Positions 12,121 to 24,647 of a stretch of 64,000 nt of DNA are shown here, in pieces. The notes beneath the pieces were generated by a model. It ran no database searches, had not been told where the DNA came from, and worked only from the letters and a program-made list of their open reading frames with translations. The translations under genes and the position numbers were made by a program. The stretch spans positions 26,276,543-26,340,542 of the forward strand of contig CM053248.1 of NCBI GenBank assembly GCA_028583405.1. The letters are read 5' to 3'. How positions within the stretch are numbered: position 1 is the stretch's first letter; each line of letters begins with the position of its first letter. This DNA is from Pogonophryne albipinna (taxonomy: Eukaryota > Chordata > Actinopteri > Perciformes > Artedidraconidae).

Positions 12121-15100
12121 TGTCAGGGGAGGATGTTAGGACAAGCGTGACACTGTATAAGAAAACCTCTACTTTGTTCAGCACTTTTTAGGCATCTATT
12201 CTCTTTATAGTAATATAATTAGCCCAGATCCAAACATTTCCACATATTTAATGTATTGAAGCTCACCTAGATAGGAAACTACAAACAGCAGCTAGTTAGC
12301 TTAGCATAAAGACTTGAAACACGGACAAACAGCTAGCCTCGCTCTTTCAAATTGCTAATCTACCTACCAGCACTTTTAAAAGCGCCCCTGTATTTTTTAT
12401 CTAATTTGTTTTATTGGGGGGAAAAAATTAACGTATGACTTTGAGTTATGTCCACAAATGGGTTTTGTACAGTCACAGTGACCTTTGACCTTCAACTTCT
12501 GATCAGTTCCACCTCGAGTCAAAGTGGACGTTTGTGCTAAATATGAAGAAATTCCCTCCAGGCGATCCTGAGATAATGTGGTTCACGTATGGAGTCAGAT
12601 TTGACTCCATAAGACAACCCAGAAAACTTGATGCCTCCGGTCACGGCAATTTACCGTTTCCAGGCCTTATGCTAAGCTAACCAGTTGCTGTCCGTAGCCT
12701 TACATTATAGACGGGAAGGAATAATGTATTCATTATCTTATTTAACTATTGAGCAGAAAGGGAATAAGTTATTTATCTAAAATGTATAACTATTCCTTTA
12801 GAACTTGAGGGGTAGTAATTCTGACAGTAGCAGTTCATTCAACTTTGCACCTGCATTATTCATATGAAGTGAAAGCTGTGTGCACTGCATCAAATTATTT
12901 ATTTACTTGTATATGTTTGTATTATTTAAATATAGTTTAATTTGTATCTTGTTTTACTTTGAGAAGGAAAAATGTTCTAAAGAACCACTGAATATTCGCT
13001 TTTATTGTGATTGGTTTAGTCCCACTGTTGTTCCAAAGGGCTCCACTAGGTGTCATTGTTGTGTTTTGTTACTAAAACCAAAAGGGCTTGGCAGTTAAAT
13101 GTTTGCTCTGCAGAGTTTTCTTAGCTCCTTTGTGCAGAGGCAATGGGGCTGGGGTCCATGAGGGGATTAAAGGGAACCAAGAGATTTTTTCACTTGATTA
13201 AAATCTTGCTGTGGCAGTGCAGATTCAGACAAAAATGAACATGTCCTGACTTCAGAATGTGCTGAAAGATCTTATCTAGGCTAACAAATGTGTGTGTCTG
13301 CCGGTGCCTGTATGTGAACACTCACAGAATAGTAATGGAGGGACACTGAAGGAGGATCTGGTCTGGACTGCAGCGTATTGTTATTGTATTCAAAATGAAT
13401 TTATTGTTGACTCTCTTTGCTGCTGTAGTGAACACACATTGGCTACAAATGAAGAAATTACAGTATTTTTGTAACCATTTTTCTCGACTCCACTTCATAG
13501 CCAACACAATAAAAAATAATTTCCATTTTCTCATTTACTTTGTTCGGTTTTTTTTTTACATTCTTTTTTTTCTCCATACAAAAATTATAAATATTTTGTG
13601 TTTCACTTTTCATTTTTGTACAAAACAACAAACTATACAAATCAAGTGAGACGAAACGACAGTGAAAATTAAGGAAGAAAAACATCATTGAACTCAAAAC
13701 GGGAGGAAAAAGCACAGTATGTTTCAACCAGGCCCTCGGACACTGAAGTGCATCCAGATAACATGAACCAGCTCTTACTAACTTTCTCGTAGAGCGCTAT
13801 AGAGGCACAAAGTCTTGCAGCAGCCACTTAAAGAAGCAAATCTCACGTGACCCTTACATGACAGAGATTTCCTTTCAAAGAGGGAGTTTTTTCTCATTGT
13901 GAACTGGTAGATATAGGAGAACTATAAAGGTTGAGGCAGAGATACAGGCTTGCTGCGATGGCCACTGGCACTCAGACACAAAAATAGACGTTTGTTCTCT
14001 ACCCTATTGGACTATAAAAACTACAAAAAAAGAATCAAGACATAACCATTACACACTAGGAGCTTTAGGGGCACAGCTCCAGAGGAAACACTACAAATCT
14101 GTTGTCCCCAGCACAAAGACGTAAAGATCTGACTGGGATTCTGGACAAAGCCACTTTTTCTCCTATTTTGAGTTTTGGTTGCGCTGCTGAGAGGGTAAAA
14201 GAGAGGAAATGCTTTAAAACCAACTGGAAAGTGATGAAAACATCCTGTGAGACTGAGTGAACGTGAATAAAGTCAAGAGTATGGTAATCAAACAACCCAA
14301 CTACATGAAAATATAGTCATAGACCAGTGTGTATGTGTCCAGATTAACACACACACACACACACACACACTGCCATGTCACTGTAGTAAAGCATAGATAG
14401 CTGGATATGATCAGTATATAATTATATGCAGAAGGCAGATCAACATACGTACAATCAATGACCCTTCAGGATCATATAAACTAATGACCATATTGTCATC
14501 TTCACGAAGCCGGGGAACAACAAACAGTCATCTTTTTTTAATGTCATTAAAAAAATTAAGAAAAATAGGAAATAAAAAACAAAACAAAAAATCATAATGT
14601 AACATATCTTCCTCAATCTGAGGACTAAACTCCCCCTGACACAAACACGCTGTGAAATGATAAAAGTGGTTGAGATCGAGTATTTGTTCTGTGTCTGTGT
14701 CGGGGCTTGCATACCTTTAAGGTACAAAAGAAAAAAATGCCAAATAAACTGTGACTTGAGCACAAGAAAAAAAAGCATTGCTGAGTACAGTAACACTACT
14801 ATGCATGTGTATATGTGACTAGTTTGACTGGTTTATAGAGTGATGGAGAGGTTATCCTTGTTGCAGGCAGCTGAAAGCAGGAGAACACATTTTGGTTTTG
14901 GTTCCAAATATTCACATTCTAGTTAGCCTAGCGTTAAATCAGCAAGCCACATATTCATATAGTTCCTGAAATAAGCAACAGTATGTTTAGTGCAATGTGT
15001 CTATGTGATTGTGTCTACTGAGCTTACCTAAGGAAATCTATACCTCTGAACCATGAATCTACCTAACACGGTGTAATAAGCATGTATGCATGTTTGTAAT

Positions 15101-15586
15101 GCAGGAACTGAAGCAGTGGATATTTTTGAATAGAGCTCCTTCATGTAAACACTTCAAAATAAAAACCTAGAATTAGGCACAAAGTCGTAATTTTGTCCCT
15201 CCTTTTTCAGCATAGGTCGTGGGGGGTGATTAACTGCCACAAAATATTAATAAGGTGTGTGTGAAGAGAGGGACTCTTATATTCAAGTTACTTAAATTGC
15301 AGACTCTTAAAATGTTAAAGTAATCAAAACATTTTCCGGCTGTGAGTACATTGCATTGCACACATTCCCGGATGTTCATAGGTCATATGAAGTGCTTTCA
15401 TGCCTCAAACGCCCCCCAAAAAAAACAACGGGGAATAAAGACAAACTAAATACATGCTACATGGCCGGAGATGGTATCACAAAGAGTAAACCTCTCTTCA
15501 CACAGATTGTGGGGGAAATACAACAAATATAACAGGGGAGATTGATACACAGGGGAAAAAACTATACATTAGGGATGATAACAGTC
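12121..15586. other. Convergent 3' region of the C17orf80-like gene and bicral
   Basis: About 3.5 kb without a coding exon. It must hold the 3'UTR of the plus-strand gene (5' part) and the 3'UTR of minus-strand bicral (15586 downward). It also includes the repeat at 12240-12800 and a short CA array (14348-14370). The position where the two transcripts end could not be fixed; AATAAA on the plus strand at 13508-13513 is one candidate. Confidence 0.5.
12240..12800. repeat. 'TTAGCTTAGCATAAAG' fish repeat with inverted ends
   Basis: The left part has 'cagctagttagcttagcata' (about 12290) and the right part has its reverse complement around 12668-12690 ('ccttatgctaagctaaccag'). Between them is 'gtcacagtgacctttgacct' and 'gaagaaattccctccaggcg', words of another frequent fish repeat. 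No ORF. Related copies appear in quaking introns at about 45340-45930 and 46920-47010. Confidence 0.5.
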
Positions 15587-18500
15587 CTAACATTCCAAGA
15601 TGCTGTTGACTGCCGCTTCGAGAGCAGAGTCTGTGTCGGCGTGAGGGGGGGAGGAGAGCTGAGGGGGTAACTGGGGCTGGATCTGCTGCGAGGACAGGTG
15701 GTGAGACCCCTCGTAGTGCGTCTGTCCTCTTGATGTTGCTGTGAGAGGTGGGGGGGTACCTTGGGGGTAACTGTTGGCAGCTGGGAGGCTGTTGTTGCTG
15801 CTGGGCCCGTAGTGTTGCTGAGATCGCTTCAGTTCCAGGACACTCTTGTTTTCTAAGAGCGGAGGGTGGAGTTTATCTACTGCACCTGGTCCTGCATCTC
15901 CACCCCCTCCCGGGTCTCCAAACCCGGGCTTGGAGTCTGTCCTGTGCGGTGGCTCCGTGGAGCCTCTGTCCGACGGATTCAGGCTACAGCTGGACGTTGA
16001 CTTGGAGGGGGAGGGAACTTGGAATAGTTTGGATTTACTCCCACAACAAAAGTCTTCCAAGAATGTGTCTTGGGGGGAAAAAAGTTATATAAAATTACAG
16101 GTGCTCTATAACAAAAAATTGTTTGAAATAATTCACACTTCCTGAATCCTAAGTGGTCGAAGTCTAATGTTCTTATACTAATAGCGCAATTCCACTGCAG
16201 CGTGTAGCACGGTTTAAGCGTGCCGTGCCAAACCCAGCCCATTTTTTGTTGCGTTTCCACCAGGGGTAGTTCCGGCTAACGGGTACTGTTTCACAGTTTT
16301 TCTGGCCCTCTAATGGCGCATTTCCACTGCAGGGCCTCACACGGCTTAGTACGGTATAGTTAGGCCTTGGTAGGCCAGGCTCACTTTATGCTGCGTTTCC
16401 ATTACAGTTTAGTAGCTGGGGCAGTAACTATGGTAACGCAGTGTAGGCGGAGCCGTGACGTCATCTTCAATGCGAACCACAAAATCAACATCAGCCGTTA
16501 GCTGTTGCACTCAAGTTCACAGCTCCTCATATCTGTTCAGAAACTAGACAAAAGTTAAACAAGTACAAACCACAGACTGTCTGTGTCATGGCGAATACAG
16601 TCGCTGCTTTATTTATGTCTGCAGGCCGTTGTTGTGAGTGTGGAGTAAGCATATACAACGTTAGCTTAGCCGATCTCCATTCAGAAAACACGCATTTTAA
16701 AAAGGTTTTTCGCCTGCCATCTGTCTGCAGACTTGTCAAAGCATTAATTCATGGTTTTTACTAACCGGTATCAGTATGTTGTTACTTCGGCATCATTTTG
16801 AAACGTGTATTACAATTAAATCATGGTAAAATATGTTCATTTTGTTGTAGTTGTAGCCCCCTTGCCAGTGAAACTGTGAAACAGTACCCGTTAGCCGGAA
16901 CTACCCCTAGTGGAAACGCAACAAAAAACGGGCCGGGCACGACACAGCACGCTTAAACCGTGCTACGCGCTGCAGTCGAAATGCGGCACAAAATCCAGGT
17001 TCTTTCCGGGCCAACAACCGGGCTGAATATGCTAAACTAGTGAGAGAATCGCTGGCAAGGGGGCTACAACTACAACAAAATGAACATATTTTACCGTGAT
17101 TTAATTGTAATACACGTTTCAAAATGATGCCGAAGTAACAACATACTGATACCGGTTAGTAAAAACCATGAATTAATGTTTTGACAAGTCTGCAGACAGA
17201 CGGCAGGCGAAAAACCCTTTAAAATGTGTGTTTTCTTAATGGAGATCGGCTTAGCTAACATTGTATATGCTCCAACCGTCCAAACTCACAACAACGGCCT
17301 ATACAGACATAAATAAACCAACGACTGTATTCGCCATGACACAGGCAGTCTGTGGTTTGTACTTTTTGTCTATAGTTTCTGAACAGATATGAGGAGCTGT
17401 GAGCTCTGAGTGCTAACAGCTAACGGATGATGTTGGTTTTGTGTTTCGCATTGAAGATGACGTCACGGCTCCACCTACACTGCGTTACTATAGTTACTAT
17501 CCCAGTTCCTAAACTGTAATGGAAACGCAGCATAAAGTGAGCCTGGCCTACAAAGGCCTAACTATACCGTACTAAGCCGTGCGAGGCCTTGCAGTGGAAA
17601 TGCGCCATAAAACTACCACTTAGTTTAGCTAACTAACAGCCATATAAAGCATTAAGTATATGTGTTAGCCAGGGTGTTCACAAACCTTAGTTGACGTTTA
17701 ATATTTTGTGACGTCGTTTGACAAACGCTTGCGCAAGAATAGTAAGTCCCAAGACTGATGGTTTACCACTGTGTTGTCGGATCTTACAAGAGTGTGTTGA
17801 TGAGACAGTTCCTGACTTATCTGTCTAAGAAATGCCATATTAGTGTCAGAATGTTTGAAAGATATGTGACTTGTGTGAAATTGGTTCAACTTTGACTTTG
17901 GAGAATATGGGAAAAAAGAATTGGACATATTCTGTGCTCATGTTTATGTCTCCGATTGAATTGAATAGACCTGTCAATATACTCCTAAGGGGGTAAGTCA
18001 GCCAGTGGTGAAAATCATTAATTTCAGTGCACTGTGTTCTTGCTGAACTATCTCTTATAAAATGTTTTTCTGTTGAAAATGATTTGCTTTCTGTTGTTTC
18101 TCTTACCTGGATCCACTAGTACCATGCGCTTGTCTTGTGTCAGGTTGCTGCGCTCCTCTTGGTTGAACGTCCTGTCAATCATCACCATTTCTGATGACGG
18201 ACTGGAACGCTGTAGGGAAAGGAGAGGCAACTTGTGAGTCCTGTGCATGCCACCACATGATATACCTGTTTTTGCAAGTATTTACTCGTGTGTGCCTACC
18301 TCCGCTTCCACCATAAGTAGCCGTCTGTATTTGTTAACCATAGCATGAGTCCTCTTCAGGACTTGGGTTGCAACTACTTCAAATTCTTCATCCACTGTAA
18401 AAAAAAGAAAAAAAATGCAGGTACTTTTCATCCGCAAAAGCCACGCCTTGACATGCAATACTTCTGCAGATTTAGGGTGAAGCTAATAAATGCAAGGCTT

Positions 18501-19107
18501 TACCCTGTGAGAACTCCTCCTGGCTGGGTGGAGTTCCCTGGAACACGTGGTACGGGAGGATTTTCTGCAGTGCATCATCGATTGAATTGAATCGACGCAG
18601 ATCTATAGTCTGAACTCCAGCATGATCCTTCTTCAACTGTTGTAAAATCCTATAGAGACGACAGGAAAAAGAAACAGGCTCATTCATTGGCTGAACTACA
18701 AGCTATACAAAAACATGGCAATATTTCCCACATAAACAAGTATGTAAATAGTACACAGTAAGTTCTATTCTCACATTTCTCCTCTTGTAAGTGGTGGAAG
18801 GGCAGGTCTCTTCTGAGCACTGATCTATTAGGAGAAAGAAAACACATTTTGCAAAACAAATAGGGTGTCAGAAATGAGCATAGTTGAGGCGGCTAAAACA
18901 GCATTTCCTGAGATTTTTCAAATAAAAACGTAAAAGATTAATCGATTATCAAAATAATATTTCTGACGCTCTATTAATCGTTGCAGATCCTGTGCATGAT
19001 GGATGAGCGACATACCTGAGAGTTCATATTTGAGTCTTGAGTCATTGTTGTCATGGCTAAAAGAGATAATTGAAAGCAACAAGGAAACATTAAGTTTAGC
19101 AGATTAC

Positions 19108-19139
<32 letters not shown>

Positions 19140-21263
19140 CATGCATTGACAAAGATTTGTCGGCCTTTGTTACCATGGATGCTGCTGAGCTGCACCTGAT
19201 TGAGGGCAGGTGATGAAGAATTCTAAAAAATAAAAATTAAAGGGATGGCTTTCATATAAGCATTTTCAGGAAACAGATTATGAATGTGTAAAGAAAAACC
19301 ACCGGTGATTATACCTGTCTGTAGTCTTCCTGTGTCCCAGTACTGGCTAAAGGTGACAGGGAAGTGAAATTCTGAGTTTGAGTGACCAGAAGGCGCTGAA
19401 CGTGGCCCCCCTGCACTTGGCCTTGACCACCGATCCCCGTCGTTGCTGGACCCACCAGAGTCAGCCGCCCGGTAGAGCACGACGTCTGCATGGGGGCTGG
19501 GTTCGCACAAGAAACCCCTGTCCATGTTTGAGTTACACCCCCTCCAACCTGACTCCTGCAGACTAATCCCTGGTTCAAAATGAGCTGTCCTCCCTGCTGT
19601 GGAGTAAAGTTCTGCCCCTGAACAATCTGCACAGCGTTCTGATTGGTAATCAGGGGGTTTGAGAACTGTCCAGGCTGTACGTTTGTCTGGGCCTGCGCTT
19701 GCTGCTGCTCCAGTGATGGCTGCACTACGATAGAGCCATTGGCTGTGTATTGCCCCCCAGGAGAAGCCATGTTAGCATTCACTACATTAGCCATGGTGGT
19801 GGAAGTGTGCTGAAGACCAAGGCTGTACACAGTCTGAGCCCCGGTTTGGAGGGGTTTAGGCTGGATGGGTCTAACAAGAGTCTGGGTCCCCCCCGGACCT
19901 CTCTGGATGATGATGTTTTGAAGGGGGATGTTTTTGTAAGGTAGGCCCACCTGCCCTTGGGTAGGGGCGAACACCTGCCCCCCTGCTGTGGCCCCCCCTG
20001 ACGCTACAGGCGCACCGGGCCTCAACACGAGCTGGGGAGATCTCTCCAAGTTGCTCAGAGTCATCACACCACCCCCCGCCCCGAACGAGCCCAACACCTG
20101 GATGTGCTGGGCGGAGCCGTTGGGCAGCGGGGACACCCCTTGTAGGAACTGGCCTGTTGGGAAAGCAGCTGTCGCCGTGGTTACAACTCCTCCGTCATAA
20201 CCCCCCCCAGAAACCAACTGGGAGGGGAAGGGTACCGGAGCCTGCACCAGAGTGGGGGCGGGCTGGGAGTCCAGTAAGGCCTCCTGAGCCAACGTCTGCT
20301 CTGTGATGTCGGCCTCCATAAGGGACTTCTGTAGGATGTCAAAGGGCTGGTCCTCGCTCCCAAGATCCACCCCTCCGGGAGAATTCCCAGGCCCCAATTC
20401 ATCCTCGATAAATGAAAGGCTACCGGAGAGCTGGAGGCCTGCCCCTGTTGAATCCTCGCCGAAATCTCCCATTGTAGAAGAGCCATCCTTGAGGCCAGAG
20501 TTGGAGCCAGCCTGAATGAAGCATTTAGAGAAAATGAAAAGAGAGTTTGCATGTGAGCTGCATACAAGACAGACTTACTTGTAGGTCTTTTTTTATAACC
20601 TATACATAAAGGGTAAACTATTGCATAACCTTTTTTTATGAAGGGTGAACAAATTTGAAAAAAAAAAACAGTGGTTGTTGGATCAAAGTGCACTTACCGT
20701 GTCACTAGAAAAGAAGGACCCATCCGACCCGTAAGCTGCATTTGTTACATCATCCTCCTCAATCTGCAGAAACAGAATACACAGAGTTTAACAGAGGATC
20801 AGTGGATCCTTTATGCATCAAAGACAGTGATGTAATTACTCTGACAAACATATGGCTGTGAATACATTATGAAAGTGTCACTCACAGACTTGCTGTTGCT
20901 GCCATGGAGATAGTCATTCAAAGCATCCACATCTCTGAAAAATGTGCGGAAGGAAATTCAACATTAGAAACATTTATTTGTATTTACTGTGGTTTAAGGA
21001 GTGACAGAATGAACCATAATTTGAATGCCTGAATGGGACATAGGATTACCAACTTCCCTAATTTATCAAAAGTTAACAAATAAGTTGGCAGATACTTGTA
21101 GCTTTGATTGCAAAGTGGGACCCTAGTAACAATAACTAACTGTGAATAATTCACATTGTGAATGGCATGTTAATGACCAATATTAGTGTCTATTATGTTT
21201 ATTAAAGGGTTTTTTACCCTAAAATATCAAGAAGATGGCGATCGTCCTCATCATCCATGACAC
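15587..21263 (-). CDS. bicral: BICRAL (GLTSCR1-like), ncBAF chromatin remodeller subunit
   Basis: Coding exons on the minus strand: 21258-21218, 20934-20886, 20763-20698, 20511-19315, 19222-19174, 19056-19016, 18824-18775, 18649-18504, 18394-18300, 18209-18107 and 16068-15587. All have GT-AG borders and compatible phases and encode 772 residues. The N-terminus MDDEDDRHLLDILG...DALNDYLHG matches the BICRA/BICRAL family. Residues about 53-451 are Gln/Gly/Ser-rich and lie in one 1197-bp exon. The GLTSCR1 domain covers about 498-612 (IDDALQKILPYHVFQG, VDEEFEVVATQVLKRT, EMVMIDRTFNQEE). The tail ends LEAAVNSILEC, and the neighbours tbcc and prph2 match human 6p21, which favours BICRAL over BICRA. 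The protein is a nuclear BRD9-containing ncBAF subunit. It is shorter than human BICRAL (about 1,080 residues), so an extra exon could have been missed. Confidence 0.88.
16182..16310. mobile_element. Left arm of an outer related Harbinger-like element
   Basis: It starts 'tagcgcaattccactgcagc' after a TAA and runs through 'ttccggctaacgggtactgt'. Its reverse complement appears at about 16868-16988 ('cagtacccgttagccggaac' to 'gtcgaaatgcgg'). These two blocks are therefore inverted partners that flank the left half of the larger foldback. Confidence 0.6.
16314..17607. mobile_element. Composite foldback element in a bicral intron, TAA-flanked
   Basis: The ends are inverted repeats: 'tggcgcatttccactgcagg' at the left and its complement 'gcagtggaaatgcgcca' at the right, each flanked by TAA (16311-16313 and 17608-17610). 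A core of about 430 bp (16435-16865) is repeated in inverse orientation at about 17050-17475. The unique centre contains the right arm of the outer related element. The TAA duplication and short GC-rich termini suit a PIF/Harbinger-type MITE. A third copy of the terminus is at 62259. It lies entirely in the last bicral intron (16069-18106). Confidence 0.75.
19112..19138. repeat. (TA)n microsatellite
   Basis: About 13 TA units in a bicral intron, between the exons ending at 19174 and beginning at 19056. Simple sequence; no functional claim. Confidence 0.9.
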
Positions 21264-21449
21264 CTGAAAGAAGAGGAAGGTATATAGAGATAGAAAGGAG
21301 CAGGTTAGGAGAGGGCTGATGTGAATTTTAGAGTAGGTAATTCATGACTGCTGGATTCATTGATCATGACAATAAACCTTAATGCACTTAGTTGTTATTC
21401 TGAAGTAGGAGCATATGTATTCTGTTTGTAGTAAAGACATCTCACTCAC

Positions 21450-21502
21450 AGATTTCCAGCAGGACGCATGGATTCAGTCATTAACACCCTTTGTTTTCTG
21501 GG
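21450..21502 (-). other. bicral: Putative bicral 5'UTR exon with upstream ATG
   Basis: On the minus strand, 'ccctgcag' precedes position 21502 and 'gtgagtgaga' follows 21450, so a 53-nt exon is bounded by good acceptor and donor sites. Spliced to the next exon at 21263, it places an ATG whose 14-codon frame overlaps the main start and stops at the TGA inside 'atggatga'. The exon is a prediction from splice signals only. Confidence 0.5.
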
Positions 21503-24500
21503 CTGCAGGGTGAGAAACTACATTTAGTATTACATAAATACACGTGTGAGAAGCAGGTTGTGGGAACAACGTAGATGAGATTAAGGAAAATATGGGTTTG
21601 TGAAATGTGAGAGTGAAGAGGAAGCCAAATGTGTTATTCAGTGCTGTGGTAAATAGGCTATGTATTGTAAGCGAAGGGCAGGATGGCCTTCACCCCCTCC
21701 TACAGATGTTTGTCTCACACATAAAACTCCCACCCATTACCCTCCTCTGCTGTCTCACACTGGTTGTCTGCACAGACTGAAAATGACCATTAGAGTGTAA
21801 ATAACTCCACCCTGCTGCTCCATTTATACCATGGTTGTTTGAGTTTCTACATAGAAAGAGGTGTTGGCTTTAAGTTGTCAGCCTACAAAGGTATGCAGCG
21901 ATCTTAGTACTTCATTAAAAGGGACTACAAGCCAAACTCATGATCACTAATTTGATGCAGCAGTGAGGGGTAATGAGTGTTTGAATATCTTATGAGGTTA
22001 CTATTTTGAATTGTATTTAAGAAATGTGGAGCACATTACAAGGGAATGTAGCTATATGTCAGAAAAATAATTTGGTCATTCATCCAACAATGTATTAAGA
22101 TGATTTGAAGTCGTAGTGTATGTTGTACTCTGTTAAGTCATTGAGAAATACACTCTTATGTTGCTGCGTAGATGAAACTGCAATGCCACAAAATGGCTGT
22201 TACCCCGCCATAGGCTGTCCTTACAACAGAGCCACTTCAGCCTCCATCTTTGGTTCAGGGAGAACAAAGAACGACATGGCTGCTGTGCAAACTAGGCTCT
22301 GCTAACTGACTTTTAGAGACCATGAAAACCACTAAACGCTTCCTCAATTATAGAATATTGCAATTCATTTAATATCCAAACTAAATGTGCAACAATTTAT
22401 TTTTCAGGAGATATGCTACAACAGGCAGAGGGGCTCCTGTGTCCTTTAAAAGTGGACACAAAGCTACAAAAAAGAGAGGAAGCAATGACGACCTTTCCCA
22501 ACAAAAAAGGAAACCAAACGATTAACACAGTGACATTTTATTTCACAAAAGAAGCTCCATATGTGGACTGAGTAGGTCAAATACACTACAAAATAACACT
22601 ACACTAATTTCTGTCATCTATCAATGTATTTAAAAAGCAAAGCAGTCGTTAATATACACGTAATCAATGTTAACAATTAAGTGAGCTACTTTTCACCACA
22701 GTTAAGCAGTTAGCTTACGTTATTTCATTTTTAAAAAGACGACAGAGCTAAAGTACCTAAGCTGACTAAAAATTGCGTTTTAAGTAGCTCAAAAGCAAAG
22801 GATTTGCAGACATGTAGGCAATTCTGATCAGTGTTGTCGAAAATAAAGTTATATTTTCCGATACTTTGTACAGTTTGTATAATTTAGGGCTTAAATTCGT
22901 AGTCTCCGAAATCCGCATTAGCTTGAATGCTTCGACGCAGACCAAGCTAGTCCCTACTGCAGTCCTGCTACTACTGCTGGTACCGCGGTTGGTTTAGAAA
23001 GCCAGCTAATGTACAGCTTGCGAGTTTTATTTCCAAAAATAGACTGAATCGACAGAAAGATAATCGCATTCAAGCAGCACAAAACGCCCGTCGTCGCTGA
23101 CGTGATCTTTCTTTCTCTGTTGGGGAGGCTTTCATTTGTCCTCAATGTCGCTCATCTGCCAGGATGAAAAACGTCACATTTGTCTCGATATACAGAACCG
23201 ACGCGTTTCAACCGGGGGATTCTGTAGCAGCCCTTGTTCTGGTCGGGTAGCTCTGCGGACAGGACGCTCCGTAACATTTTAACAACTAACACCGGCCTGG
23301 TCTGGCTAGCTAGCCGCGGAGTCGACGACGCCTGTTTTGAAAACGTCGGGTGGATTCGTCGAAAATGCTAGAGGACTAAACCGTGTAAAGCCGTAAACAT
23401 TTATCCCGATTAGCACAACATAAAGACGACTCAAAGAGGCAAACCCTTTACTCCTGTCTCACTCCTCTTGAAACCCAATATCTCCATTTGGCAACTTTTA
23501 ATTTGCTCCCCCCCTCCTTCTCCTCCTCCTCCTTCTCCCTCTCCCACTCATATATTTTTCTCACTGTCCCTGTTCTGTCTCAGATAGATTTTTCTCTCCG
23601 CTCAAACTCTCTTCCCTCCCTGAAGGAAGGGAGGAAGGAGGTTGTGTGTGTTTTTTCCTTGAAATTTTTATCACAAAATTATAATACACTCAAAGGGAAA
23701 CTCACCGTCATGAAAAAGCAGTGCCTTGTCAACGGGGTTTCCTCGCCATCACCGCACGGGTTGTTGGGGTAGTGCACAGAACAAGGCAACCCAAATCATC
23801 CTCAGCAGTGTTTACGACCATCAGAAATTTGAATAGGAATTTTATGGAAAAAATAACCACAAATAATTTATAGACATATTTATATATTTACATTAATTAT
23901 AATAACATGCATCAATGCCATAATGAATAGCGGATACATTTTCTTAGACTTAATCATTACCAACGGTAGAGGGCGGGCCTCTAGTGTGTGTGCCACACCT
24001 TAACGTTGCTCAGGTATGACGATATTACTGTGGGGGGAAATGTTTCTTAGTAAGACCTACCTACTAATCTACACATAATAAACTTTTAAAATATAACTTA
24101 AATAAAAAGTCCAAAGTCAACTTCATACTGTGAACTATTTTTATTTTATTCAGATAAAGGCATTTTAATGAATTCTTATTTATTGACATTTTTATCATAT
24201 TCTATTCTATTGGGTAAATATGTGTGTGTGTTTTTGCACTTACAGTATCCTACATTTTATCTTTTAACTTCAGTTTCTCTGTCTGGTTTCCATAATACAA
24301 TACAAACTGTACTTGTCGTACAACATAAGTAAAACAACACAAAGAACATGCTGTAACGTACAGGCATCATGTATAAACCCAACAGCACTATTTATAAGTG
24401 ATAATAATAGTAAGTAAAGAAAATAAACAAAACACAGACAAATGTATTAATAATATTATTGCTATAAATAAAGGTACATATCATATATAATAAAAAGTAA

Positions 24501-24647
24501 ATAAAGTTGTTATTATCATGGTCCAGATCACTTGCCGCCGTGACATGTCCCATACAGCAGGTGGCGGTAAGCTCCATTATTGGCCCGCGAAAGTCACGAA
24601 GAACTAAATGCTGTTGTCACTTCCGCAACAACTGACAGTGCAACAAT
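21503..24647. other. Divergent intergenic region between bicral and tbcc
   Basis: About 3.1 kb with no convincing ORF. The part at about 22910-23420 is clearly richer in CpG ('agccgcggagtcgacgacgc') than its surroundings and is the likely bicral promoter and first non-coding exon. Pyrimidine-rich stretches occur at about 23500-23570. The segment at 23860-24520 is AT-rich. Confidence 0.5.

Noticed and set aside
16527..16739. Short ORFs on both strands inside the bicral-intron foldback
   Set aside because: Short frames with Cys residues exist, but they match no transposase or accessory domain I recognise and differ between the two arms.
20181..20693. 170-codon minus-strand ORF overlapping the large bicral exon
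   Set aside because: It is a shifted frame that runs through an intron; the bicral frame has matching splice phases and family motifs.
23488..23772. 94-codon plus-strand ORF between bicral and tbcc
   Set aside because: Its Ser/Phe/Leu-rich translation comes from a pyrimidine-rich stretch, with no family resemblance and no splice context.
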